Source: Brevibacterium yomogidense (lineage in GTDB: Bacteria; Actinomycetota; Actinomycetes; Actinomycetales; Brevibacteriaceae). Taken from it: a stretch of DNA of 64,000 nt. The position numbers and the translations under genes are program-made. The stretch is from NCBI RefSeq assembly GCF_016107685.1, contig NZ_JABASY010000004.1:62001-126000 (forward strand), in the 5' to 3' direction. Under the pieces are notes generated by a model. That model searched no databases. It saw only the letters and a program-made list of their open reading frames with translations, and was not told the origin of the DNA. Of this stretch, positions 28,312 to 37,633 are shown piece by piece (positions within the stretch are counted from its first letter, which is position 1; the number at the start of each line of letters is the position of its first letter).

Positions 28312-29246
28312 TGTCCGGACTGTTCGACCGCTGGCTGGCGTCCCTGACGGAGGCCCCGCCCGCAGCGACGGCCCCGCAGAAGACGACACGGACCGATGCC
28401 GCCGAGGTGTCGGCGACGCAGCCGCCTGCGTCCCGTGAGAAGCGGCAGCCTCGCAAGCCTGCCGTCCCCGTCCTCGACACCGTGCTCGCGGATGCCGTGG
28501 ACATCGCACGTGCCGCGATCGTCGAGGTCGCCGGTGAGACCGAGGTGGGCTCCCACCTGGGTGCCGTCGCCGAAGACACGCGACTCGCCACCCACAGCTT
28601 CGCGTGCACGAACCCCGCCTACCGCGGGTGGCACTGGGTGGCCGTGCTGGCCCGCGCACCCCGGTCCAAGAAGGCGACCGTGTGCGAAACAGCGCTGCTG
28701 CCGGGCGCCGACGCCCTCGTGGCACCCGCCTGGGTGCCGTGGGACGAGCGGGTGGAGCCCGGCGACATGGGCCCGCAGGACGTCCTGCCGAAGGCGGACT
28801 CCGACCCGAACCTGGAGCTGGGCCTCGAACAGGTCGACGTGCACCCGGGCGACGACATCGACCAGGTCCCGAACTACGAGTTCGGCCTGGGCCGCGCGCG
28901 CGTCCTGTCCCGCGAGGGCATCGAGAACGCCGCGAAGCGGTGGGAGAACTCCGATGCCGGGCCTCGCGGCGAATTCGCCCGCCAGGCCCGCGGCCAGTGC
29001 TCGACGTGCGGGTTCCTCCTGCCGATCGCCGGCAGCATGCGCACGAAGTTCGGTGTGTGCGCCAACAAGTGGGCCCCGTTCGACGGGCGCATCGTCGCAC
29101 TGGACGCAGGCTGCGGCGCGCATTCGGAGACGGACGTGCAGCAGCGGTCCAGCGCACCCTCGCAGGCCGTCATCGACGACTTCTCGGAATCGTTGGATGT
29201 CGTGGAGTTCGCGAGCCAGCCCGAGGAGGCGCACTCCCGCGGATGA
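28311..29246 (+). CDS. DUF3027 domain protein
   Basis: A 311-residue cytoplasmic protein of the actinobacterial DUF3027 family. After a low-complexity N-terminus the conserved part starts at DTVLADAVDIARAAIVEVAG and includes the GYRGWHWVAVLARAP-like region (here YRGWHWVAVLARAP), a middle acidic stretch, and a C-terminal zinc-ribbon-like segment with CSTCGFLLP and CGAHSETD. The function is unknown. Translation is coupled to csp upstream and, by an ATGA overlap, to the MFS gene downstream. Confidence 0.9.
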   Translation: MSGLFDRWLASLTEAPPAATAPQKTTRTDAAEVSATQPPASREKRQPRKPAVPVLDTVLADAVDIARAAIVEVAGETEVGSHLGAVAEDTRLATHSFACTNPAYRGWHWVAVLARAPRSKKATVCETALLPGADALVAPAWVPWDERVEPGDMGPQDVLPKADSDPNLELGLEQVDVHPGDDIDQVPNYEFGLGRARVLSREGIENAAKRWENSDAGPRGEFARQARGQCSTCGFLLPIAGSMRTKFGVCANKWAPFDGRIVALDAGCGAHSETDVQQRSSAPSQAVIDDFSESLDVVEFASQPEEAHSRG

Positions 29247-30532
29247 CCTCCATGTTCCGGTCGCTCGCCGAACCGAACTACCGGAAATGGTTCGGCGGCG
29301 CCCTGGTGTCCAACACGGGCACCTGGATGCAGCGGACGGCCCAGGACTGGATCGTCCTCACCCAGCTCACGGACGAGGACGCGACCGCGCTGGGCATCTG
29401 CATGGCCCTGCAGCTGGGGCCGCAGCTGGTCCTGTTCCCCGTCGCCGGTTCCCTGGCGGACCGCTTCCAGCGCCGCCGCCTGCTCCTCATCACGCAGATC
29501 CTGCTGGGGTCGATGGGGCTCATCCTCTTCACCCTCACGGTCACGGGCGTCATCGCCCTGTGGCACGTGTACCTGCTCGCGCTGGCGCTGGGGATCGTCG
29601 CCACGGTCGACGCACCGGCCCGGCAGGCGTTCGTGTCCGAACTCGTGGGGGAGCGGCTGCTCACCAACGCCGTCTCCCTCAACTCCGCCTCCTTCAACAG
29701 CGCCCGCATGCTGGGCCCCGCCGTCGCGGGTGTGCTCACCGCGGCCGCCGGCGCCTCCACGGTCTTCCTGCTGTCAGGGCTGGCGTTCGCCGCGACCGTG
29801 AGCGTCCTCCTGTCCCTGGACCGCTCGACGCTGCACTCACCCGCCGCACACCTCCGCCGAGGCCCCGGCCGGGGTGTCATGGGCGGCTTCCGCTACCTGC
29901 GCACCCGGCCCGACATCCTCGTCGTCCTGGCCGTGCTGTTCGTCGTATCCACGTTCGGCATCAACTTCAGCATCTACACCGCGACGATGGCGCGTGTGGA
30001 GTTCGGCCGTGACGCGGGTGCATTCGGCCTCCTCAACTCCGTCCTCGCGGTCGGCTCACTGAGTGGGGCGCTGCTCGCTGCGCGCAGGGACAGACCCCGG
30101 CTGCGGGTGATCTTCTGGGGTGCCGGGGCCTTCGGCGCCGCGTGCGCGGCGGCATCCGTCATGCCGGACTACTGGACGTTCGCGCTCATGCTCACGACGA
30201 TCGGGCTGTCCGCCATCACCATGCTCACGTCCGCGAACGCGTACGTGCAGTCGACGACACCGGCCGGTGTGCGTGGCCGCGTCATGTCGATCTACACCGC
30301 GGTGCTCCTGGGCGGGGCACCGCTGGGAGCCCCGTTCGCCGGATGGATCGCGGACCTGCTGGGGCCGCGGGCGGCGCTGGGAGTGGGGGCGGCCTCGGGC
30401 GCGGTGGGGTTCCTCATCGGCGTGCTGTGGATGGTGTCGGCGAAGAACATGCGTGTCCACTACGTCCGCCGCTCCCGGCGGTTCATCCGGTTGAGCTACG
30501 ACGGGCGCAAGCGCAGGGGCGAACCGGCGTAG
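29243..30532 (+). CDS. MFS transporter (MFS_3/EntS-like)
   Basis: A 429-residue permease with about twelve helices, starting MTSMFRSLAEPNYRKWFGG and with the GTWMQRTAQDW motif common to the EntS/TetA-like drug and siderophore exporter group, plus the loop 2-3 motif GSLADRFQRRRLLL. The C-terminal 30 residues are basic and cytoplasmic. It overlaps the DUF3027 gene by four bases (ATGA), so the two are coupled; the frame is open far upstream but that part is a shadow of DUF3027. The substrate is unknown. Confidence 0.92.
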   Translation: MTSMFRSLAEPNYRKWFGGALVSNTGTWMQRTAQDWIVLTQLTDEDATALGICMALQLGPQLVLFPVAGSLADRFQRRRLLLITQILLGSMGLILFTLTVTGVIALWHVYLLALALGIVATVDAPARQAFVSELVGERLLTNAVSLNSASFNSARMLGPAVAGVLTAAAGASTVFLLSGLAFAATVSVLLSLDRSTLHSPAAHLRRGPGRGVMGGFRYLRTRPDILVVLAVLFVVSTFGINFSIYTATMARVEFGRDAGAFGLLNSVLAVGSLSGALLAARRDRPRLRVIFWGAGAFGAACAAASVMPDYWTFALMLTTIGLSAITMLTSANAYVQSTTPAGVRGRVMSIYTAVLLGGAPLGAPFAGWIADLLGPRAALGVGAASGAVGFLIGVLWMVSAKNMRVHYVRRSRRFIRLSYDGRKRRGEPA

Positions 30533-30534
30533 CC

Positions 30535-31584
30535 TCATCGCTCGATGGCTGGGCTCGACTCACGCGTGGACGGATGAGTGGCCCGTGCCGCGGGCCCCCA
30601 TGTGACGCGGCGCCACAGCTTCTCCAGCGGGCCCTGACCGAAGCGGTGCAGCCACAGTCGCGAGACCACCACCTGCAGAGCGAGGATGCCCAGGCAGACG
30701 ACCAGTGCCGCGACATAGCCGCCGTGGGAGTCGAAGCGGCTGAGGTCCGGCAGGAACAGCTTCACGGCGATGATCAGGATCGTGGCCCCGACGTAGTTGC
30801 TCAACGCCATCCGACCCAGCGGGGAGAACACCGCCTGCAGCGGCTTCTTCACGGGGGTGCGCAGTAGCAGGAGGATGACCACGACGTAGACCAGCGCCAT
30901 CGCGATCCCCAGTCCCGCGTTGATCCACTGGTTGATCTGACGGGTCAGGTAGTCGGTCGTCGCGAAGCCGATGACCGAGACGGCCAGTGCCCCGCCACCC
31001 ACCAGCGCCAGACGGCCGGGATGGTCCAGCACCGAGCGGACGAACCCACTCCACCCGATGGCGAAGCCGAGCAGGAACAGCCCCGGGATCAGGGCCGGGC
31101 CGCCCCCGCTGAGGACGCCGAACGCCAGGAGGACAGCGCCGATGACCGAGGCGATCGGCGCGAGCAGACGCTCGGGGATCCACGTCGCCGGCAGGAGCAC
31201 GACGATTCCGGCGAGGGCGTAGGGCAGCAGGGCCTCGCCCGGCTGCAGCAGCTGGTGGAGGATGCCGATCACGGCGAGGAACAGGAAGCGGCGGAGCAGC
31301 GCCAGTCGAGGCCGCGGGCTGCGTGCGGAGGCGGAAAGCCACATCAGTCCGAACCCGATGCCGAAGAGGAAGGAGAAGATCGGGAAGAAGCGGTTCTGCA
31401 CGAAGTCCTCGTAGAACCTGAAGAAGGCCAGCGGATCCCCCTGGGCGTCGAGGGCGCCCAGTCGGATCATGGGTGGCAGGTTGACCAGCAGGATCCCGCA
31501 CAGGGCGAAGCCGCGGACGACGTCGAGGGCGACGATGCGGCGGCGCGGGGCTGCGTGAGGAGAAGGTGTCATCTGTGTGCTCAT
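30535..31584 (-). CDS. DUF418 domain membrane protein
   Basis: A 349-residue protein with about ten membrane helices. The N-terminal IVALDVVRGFALCGILLVNLP is the family start motif, and the C-terminal DUF418 domain includes PLGRMALSNYVGATI. DUF418 proteins are related to acyltransferase-3 membrane proteins, but the reaction is unknown. The likely start is ATG 31584, or 31593. It follows the response regulator gene by 68 bp on the same strand and may be a target of that system. Confidence 0.88.
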   Translation of the reverse strand: MSTQMTPSPHAAPRRRIVALDVVRGFALCGILLVNLPPMIRLGALDAQGDPLAFFRFYEDFVQNRFFPIFSFLFGIGFGLMWLSASARSPRPRLALLRRFLFLAVIGILHQLLQPGEALLPYALAGIVVLLPATWIPERLLAPIASVIGAVLLAFGVLSGGGPALIPGLFLLGFAIGWSGFVRSVLDHPGRLALVGGGALAVSVIGFATTDYLTRQINQWINAGLGIAMALVYVVVILLLLRTPVKKPLQAVFSPLGRMALSNYVGATILIIAVKLFLPDLSRFDSHGGYVAALVVCLGILALQVVVSRLWLHRFGQGPLEKLWRRVTWGPAARATHPSTRESSPAIER

Positions 31585-31652
31585 GACAACCATCGTGTCG
31601 TTCTGACGGTGCCCGTGCCATCGGCCGTGGGGCCGAAAGTCATCGGCGGGGG

Positions 31653-32294
31653 TCAGCCATTCGGCCGATCCATCGCCCCCGATTCCCACATCCGAGCGGC
31701 GATCTCGACCCGGTTGCGCGCCTCGAGGCGGCCCTGGATGCTGCCGAGATGCGTCTTGACGGTGCCGAGAGAGATATAGAGCTCCTGACAGATCTCCTGG
31801 TTGGTCCGCCCGTCGGCGACGAGCTTCGCCACCTCGACCTCCCGCGCACTCAGCCTCTCCACGGCATGGGCCTGACGAGCCGGAGTCGAGCTGCGCCGTC
31901 TGAGCAGGTCGAGGGTCAGCGACGGCGAGATGAGGGCGTCGCCGTTCGCCGCGGCCCTGACCCCGGCGATGAGAAGGTCCGCTCCGGCGTCCTTGAGCAG
32001 GAAGCCGCTGGCACCTCCCTGCAGTGCGGCATCGACGTAGTCGTCATCGTCGAACGTGGTGACCATGATGACCTTCGAGTACGGCGTGATCTTCGGCAGG
32101 GCGGCGAGCCCGTCGAGGCGGGGCATGCGGATGTCGAGGAGCACGACGTCGGGCTTCTCCCGCCGGGCCAGGTCGATCGCCTCGGCACCGTCGGCGGCCT
32201 GTCCGATGACTCGGATCGAGTCTGCGGCGTCGAGGATGAGGGAGAATCCCATCCGCACCATCTCCTGGTCGTCCACCACGGCGACTGTGATCAT
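31653..32294 (-). CDS. NarL/LuxR family response regulator
   Basis: A 213-residue regulator. The receiver domain (1-120) has DDQE, phospho-acceptor Asp in VVLLDIRMPRLDG and the Lys of FLLKDAGADL. The LuxR helix-turn-helix (about 148-205) has LSAREVEVAKLVADGRTNQEI. It overlaps the histidine kinase gene by four bases and acts with it as a two-component pair. Confidence 0.95.
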   Translation of the reverse strand: MITVAVVDDQEMVRMGFSLILDAADSIRVIGQAADGAEAIDLARREKPDVVLLDIRMPRLDGLAALPKITPYSKVIMVTTFDDDDYVDAALQGGASGFLLKDAGADLLIAGVRAAANGDALISPSLTLDLLRRRSSTPARQAHAVERLSAREVEVAKLVADGRTNQEICQELYISLGTVKTHLGSIQGRLEARNRVEIAARMWESGAMDRPNG

Positions 32295-33382
32295 TGTTCG
32301 TCTCCCCTCGTCCTCGTCGTCAGCGGCAGCGCGGTCCGGACGACCCAGCCGCCGTCTGCGGGTCCGGCTTCGATCGTCCCGCCCAGGTGGCCGACCCGCG
32401 TGCGGAGGCTGCTCAGCCCGGTTCCGCTGCCGGCACCGATCCCGCCGGATCCCCGCTCATTGGTCACGGTCATCGTCAGGGTGCCCGGCGAATCGTCGCG
32501 CGTGACGATGCTGACGGTCACCGGTGCGTCGGGTCCCGCATGTCTGCGCACATTCGTGAGAGATTCGACGAGCACACGGTCGAGCGCCGGCCACACGGCC
32601 TCGTCATCGACGTCACCGGTGTCGAACGAGAGCGTCGCCTGCCCGCCGTAGGCCTCGACACGGTCGCGCAGCGCCTGTGGGCTCGTCGCGATCGGGGTTC
32701 GGGAGGCGGCTTCCCTGAGGGGATCGGACACGAGTCGTCGGATCTCGTCGAGGGCCCGCGCACCGGACTCTTCGATCTTCTGCAGCGCTGTGGAGGTCAG
32801 CTGCGCATTGTCGCTGCGGGAGGCGGCCTGGGCGAGGACGACGATCCCGGTCACCTCGTGGGCGATGACGTCGTGGAGTTCGGTGGCGATGCGGCGGCGC
32901 TCCGCCTCTGCGGCCGTGGCCTTCCTCTCGGCGAGTGAGCGATCGGTGAAGCGCAGCATCAGACCGATCGACACGGCGGCGATGATCAGGGTGGTGTATG
33001 CGAGGCCGAAGAGCAGACCGTCCGGCAGCAGAGCCGGGACGAGGACGTTCGCGACGGCGAGGACCACGAGGAGCGCGGTCGTCGCCGGACCCGAGGCGAG
33101 GCGGCTGAGCATGGCGAGGGTGACGAGGCTCAGCCACAGCGCCGTGAGGCTCATCGTGTCCGCAGCGATCACCGGGACCAGGGCCAGGAGCAGTCCGAGG
33201 GCGGCCCACCGCAGTGAACGGGGCTGCGTGTGTCCGCGCTGGACGCGGATGAGGACGGGCAGGCTCACGGCCGCTGCGAGCACGATGCCTGCAATCGACA
33301 GCCATCCCGTGCTGATGAGCACGTCGAGCCCGAATGCCAGGGGCACCGGGATCAGCCACAGCCACGCGAGGAGTCGTCTCAT
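32291..33382 (-). CDS. NarL-type sensor histidine kinase (HisKA_3)
   Basis: A 363-residue kinase with five or six N-terminal membrane helices (about 1-140) and no large extracellular domain, so it probably senses at the membrane. The HisKA_3 dimer domain carries the phospho-acceptor His in ATELHDVIAHEV; the C-terminal HATPase has the GxGTGLSSLRTRV box. It pairs with the response regulator overlapping its 3' end. TAGGCT is eight bases before the ATG, close to a leaderless arrangement. Confidence 0.93.
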   Translation of the reverse strand: MRRLLAWLWLIPVPLAFGLDVLISTGWLSIAGIVLAAAVSLPVLIRVQRGHTQPRSLRWAALGLLLALVPVIAADTMSLTALWLSLVTLAMLSRLASGPATTALLVVLAVANVLVPALLPDGLLFGLAYTTLIIAAVSIGLMLRFTDRSLAERKATAAEAERRRIATELHDVIAHEVTGIVVLAQAASRSDNAQLTSTALQKIEESGARALDEIRRLVSDPLREAASRTPIATSPQALRDRVEAYGGQATLSFDTGDVDDEAVWPALDRVLVESLTNVRRHAGPDAPVTVSIVTRDDSPGTLTMTVTNERGSGGIGAGSGTGLSSLRTRVGHLGGTIEAGPADGGWVVRTALPLTTRTRGDEQ

Positions 33383-33413
33383 GGGCCTTCAGCCTAGCTC
33401 CGCCCGCAGCGCC

Positions 33414-33971
33414 TCAGCGGCAGCTGCTCGAGGCGTACTCGACTTCGACGAGGACTCCCTGATCGGTGGCTGCGACGCCCCGGACTGACGCGCGCTGCGG
33501 CAGGTCGATCTCACTAGCCGGGCGACCATCGGCCAGCATCTGCACGGTGGTGTCATCGGTCGCGGCGGAGAACGTCACCTTCCTGTCGTCGAGAGTGGCC
33601 ACCTCGGAGTAGGAGCCGTCGGGATTCGGGTCGGGAGTGGCATCCGAGGAGGGGTAGTCGAACGTGACGAAGCGGGTGAGGCGGTCGGCTTCGCCGTCGA
33701 CGAGCCGGTGGACGAGAAGCTGGTCCTTGTTCGTCCCGGCCGCCGGAGCCAGGTCCACGTAGGTGAGGTCGACGTGTCCCTGCGCTGCGGAGAGGATATA
33801 GGGCCTGCCGCGGACGTCGATCGATGACGGCGCGGTGCCGCAGTCGTCGAGGAAAGCGGTGACCCGGGACTCGAGTTCTGCACCGGCACGCGACTCCGCG
33901 ATGACGACGACGCCTATCGCTCCGGCGATGAGGGAGCAGGCGACGACGAGTGCGATGATGACCTTCTTCAT
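33414..33971 (-). CDS. exported protein, probably DUF2993/LmeA-like
   Basis: A 185-residue protein with an N-terminal signal anchor (about 4-26). The body has SSIDVRGRPYILSAAQGHVDLTYVDLA, which resembles the lipid-binding repeat of DUF2993/LmeA proteins (a VxVxGxPFLxxxxxGxxxxVxV-like pattern). LmeA acts in mannan elongation in mycobacteria; whether this gene does so is unknown. It lies 31 bp before the histidine kinase gene on the same strand and could belong to the same regulon. Confidence 0.6.
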   Translation of the reverse strand: MKKVIIALVVACSLIAGAIGVVVIAESRAGAELESRVTAFLDDCGTAPSSIDVRGRPYILSAAQGHVDLTYVDLAPAAGTNKDQLLVHRLVDGEADRLTRFVTFDYPSSDATPDPNPDGSYSEVATLDDRKVTFSAATDDTTVQMLADGRPASEIDLPQRASVRGVAATDQGVLVEVEYASSSCR

Positions 33972-34253
33972 GGGGTGTCCTTCCGGATCTCAACGGCTGT
34001 GCACTGTCGATCGTCGCGGGTCGGGAGCACCGGGGCCTCGGCCGAACGGACGGTCGTGCTCGGCCGATCGGTCAGACTCACTTGCACGTCACATCTCCAT
34101 CACATTGTGGGAGAGTCCCCGCAGACCGCTGGGAGCGCTCAGCCCACCCCCGTAGACTCCCGAACGACCGACCACACGGCGTGCGTTCCGGCGACGACCA
34201 CCCACCGCACGGCCACCGCCCCTCTCACGGCAATCCGATCGGAGCCCTTCCCC

Positions 34254-34754
34254 GTGACCCCAGACATCATCGCCACCGTGCTCGCAGGACTGGCGATGCT
34301 CGTCGGCATCGTCGGCATCGTCGTCCCGATCCTGCCGGGGTCCGCCACGATCGCGGTCGCCGCACTGGTGTGGGCCATCGTCATCGGCACGGGGACGGGG
34401 TGGACCGCGTTCGCCGCGATCACCGTCCTCGTCGCGCTGGGGATGGCGGCCGGATGGGTGCTCACAGGCCGCAGGCTCAAGGAGCGCGGCATCCCCAACC
34501 GGTCACTGCTGTTCGGTGGGCTGCTGGCCGTCATCGGCTTCTTCGTCGTTCCCGTCATCGGACTGCTCCTGGGGTTCGTCGTGGGCCTGTGGGCCGCCGA
34601 ATGGCAGCGTCTGGGCGACGCCCGCGAAGCGTGGAACTCCAGCTGGGCGGCACTCAAGGCGGCCGGCATCGGCATCCTCATCGAGTTCGGCTGCGCCGCC
34701 GTGGCACTTGCCGTCTTCGCCGGCACCGTCATCCACCACTTCGTCACCGTCTGA
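34254..34754 (+). CDS. DUF456 domain membrane protein
   Basis: A 166-residue protein with four or five helices. The MLVGIVGIVVPILPGSATIAVA start and the FGGLLAVIGFFVVPVIGLLLGFVVG segment with its Gly-zipper pattern are DUF456 features. The function is unknown. GTG 34254 has GGAG nine bases upstream; the longer frame has no Shine-Dalgarno. The 282 bp before it (33972-34253) hold no gene. Confidence 0.85.
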   Translation: MTPDIIATVLAGLAMLVGIVGIVVPILPGSATIAVAALVWAIVIGTGTGWTAFAAITVLVALGMAAGWVLTGRRLKERGIPNRSLLFGGLLAVIGFFVVPVIGLLLGFVVGLWAAEWQRLGDAREAWNSSWAALKAAGIGILIEFGCAAVALAVFAGTVIHHFVTV

Positions 34755-34782
34755 GGAGGCGCAGCGCCCAGCCGGAGCACGC

Positions 34783-34828
34783 GAAAGGGCCGGCCACCGC
34801 CAGTTCGCTGGCAGTGGCCGGCCCTTTC
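34783..34828. terminator. bidirectional terminator with UUCG tetraloop
   Basis: A 21-bp stem with one mismatch (34783-34803 with 34808-34828) closed by a TTCG loop (34804-34807), ending in CCCTTTC on either strand. It lies between the convergent DUF456 and serC genes and suits both directions. Confidence 0.85.
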
Positions 34829-34876
34829 CGTGCGGGTGGCGAAGGCCCGGACCTGAGACTCAGCTCCGGGCCGGTG

Positions 34877-36185
<1,309 letters not shown>

Positions 36186-36248
36186 AGCATGGGCGCTGGG
36201 GAGGCTTCGCACCCGTACGCACACATTCAAAGACGAGTGGAGAATCCT

Positions 36249-37520
36249 GTGAAGAGACCGATGACGCGGACGCTTGCGGTGCTGAGCGTCGCAGCCCTCA
36301 CCGGACTGGCCGGGTGCGCCGGGTCCGCAGCGCAGTCCAGCAACGACGCCGGCGCTGGTGCCGGGGTGGACTACGGCGCATCGCCGGAGGAGTATCAGGA
36401 GGCGCTGGCGGACATGGACCCCGTCACCCTCACCTACCAGCCCGGTGCCCAGTCGAGCCAGGGACACACGGGGGAGGCGGAGCAGCTCTTCGTCGATCGG
36501 GTCCACGAGGTGTCCGGCGGTGCGATCACGCTCGAACCGGTGTGGGGGCAGGCCGTGGCGGCGTTCGACGACGTGACCGAGGCGGTCGCTGATGGTCGCA
36601 TCGACATCGGCGTGGAGATCCCCATCTACACCCCCAGCAAGTACGAGGCGGTCAACGAGCTCATCAACCTCGCACCGTCGAAGCCCGCGAGCCCCTATGT
36701 CACGGAGATCGCCACGACCGCGGCGATGATGGACGTCGCGTGGAACACCCCGGAGATCATCGACAACTACGAGGCCATGGGCGTGACCGTCCTGCGTCCG
36801 GTCATGTTCGAGACGTCCAACGCCCTCATGTGCACCGACCCGGTGACGAGCCTCGACGACTTCAAGGGCAAGCAGATCCGCGTGGGCTCCGCCGCGGACT
36901 TGGCGATCGTGGAGGGCCTGGGTGCCTCCCCGGTGTCGATGCAGTTCGTCGAGGCCTACGAAGCGCTCCAGCGCAACACGATCGACTGCACTCTGGGAGG
37001 TCTGCGCATCGGCTCGGAATACGGATTCCTCGAAGTGGCGCCGCACGTCACCTTCCCGGAGGACTCGGCCTGGGGGCGCAGCCCCACGGCGGTCGTGGCC
37101 GGCCCCGGCTACACGAACCTGCCGCTCGCAGCGCAGCAGCTCATCTTCGACGCCTACGCGGAGTCCAACGCGCGCAGCCTCGAGGCGTCGGTCGCGTTCA
37201 CTGCGGACGCCATCGGGAAGATCGACGAGCACGGCGGCGACATCGCGCGGCTGGACGACGACGCGAACGCGGCGCTGGCAGACGCCATCGACGGCCTGCG
37301 GGAGGAGACCGTCGGGTCCTCGGCCTTCGACGGTGAGGACGTCGCGTCCCGACTCGACGAGGCATACGACACCTGGTCGGGGATCGCCGAAGAGGAGGGG
37401 CATGTGGACTCCGGCGACTACACCGCGTTCGCGGAGGACTTCGCCACCGATCCTGTCGACCTGAGCGAATTCGGCGAGCGGATGTTCGAGGAGATCTACC
37501 TGCCGCACCGCCCGAGCTGA
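36249..37520 (+). CDS. TRAP transporter solute-binding lipoprotein (DctP family)
   Basis: A 423-residue lipoprotein with a signal peptide ending in the lipobox LTGLAGC and a DctP-type binding fold: LTYQPGAQSSQGHTGEAEQLF near the start, then IDIGVEIPIY, GKQIRVGSAADLAIVEGLGA with the conserved carboxylate-binding Arg, and DCTLGG. TRAP systems import C4-dicarboxylates or other organic acids driven by Na+ or H+. No DctQ or DctM membrane subunit is nearby. GTG 36249 has GGAG about eight bases upstream; ATG 36261 is an alternative. Confidence 0.85.
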   Translation: MKRPMTRTLAVLSVAALTGLAGCAGSAAQSSNDAGAGAGVDYGASPEEYQEALADMDPVTLTYQPGAQSSQGHTGEAEQLFVDRVHEVSGGAITLEPVWGQAVAAFDDVTEAVADGRIDIGVEIPIYTPSKYEAVNELINLAPSKPASPYVTEIATTAAMMDVAWNTPEIIDNYEAMGVTVLRPVMFETSNALMCTDPVTSLDDFKGKQIRVGSAADLAIVEGLGASPVSMQFVEAYEALQRNTIDCTLGGLRIGSEYGFLEVAPHVTFPEDSAWGRSPTAVVAGPGYTNLPLAAQQLIFDAYAESNARSLEASVAFTADAIGKIDEHGGDIARLDDDANAALADAIDGLREETVGSSAFDGEDVASRLDEAYDTWSGIAEEEGHVDSGDYTAFAEDFATDPVDLSEFGERMFEEIYLPHRPS

Positions 37521-37530
37521 GGGGCGTCTC

Positions 37531-37573
37531 GAGGAGCAGCCGTGCGGGCCGAATGGCCCGTCGGCTGTTCCTC
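37531..37573 (+). terminator. terminator after the TRAP lipoprotein gene
   Basis: A two-part stem: GAGGAGCAGCCG (37531-37542) pairs with CGGCTGTTCCTC (37562-37573) with one G-T pair, and inside it CGGGCC pairs with GGCCCG around a GAAT loop. It lies 11 bp after the stop and faces the convergent P-ATPase gene. Confidence 0.75.
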
Positions 37574-37596
37574 AAGAGCCGTCAGGCCCTCAGGGC

Positions 37597-37633
37597 GTCA
37601 GACTCTCAGGGGGTCAGACTCTCAGGGGGTCAG
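37597..37633. repeat. 16-bp tandem repeat spanning the P-ATPase stop codon
   Basis: GTCAGACTCTCAGGGG occurs at 37597-37612 and again at 37613-37628, followed by a partial third copy (GTCAG). The stop codon of the copper ATPase gene (complement of 37614-37616) is inside the array, so repeat number may set the C-terminal residues. Confidence 0.7.

Noticed and set aside
28604-29242. N-terminal extension of the MFS transporter
   Set aside because: The extension is out of frame with DUF3027 but overlaps it fully; the ATG at 29243 gives the family start and an ATGA overlap.
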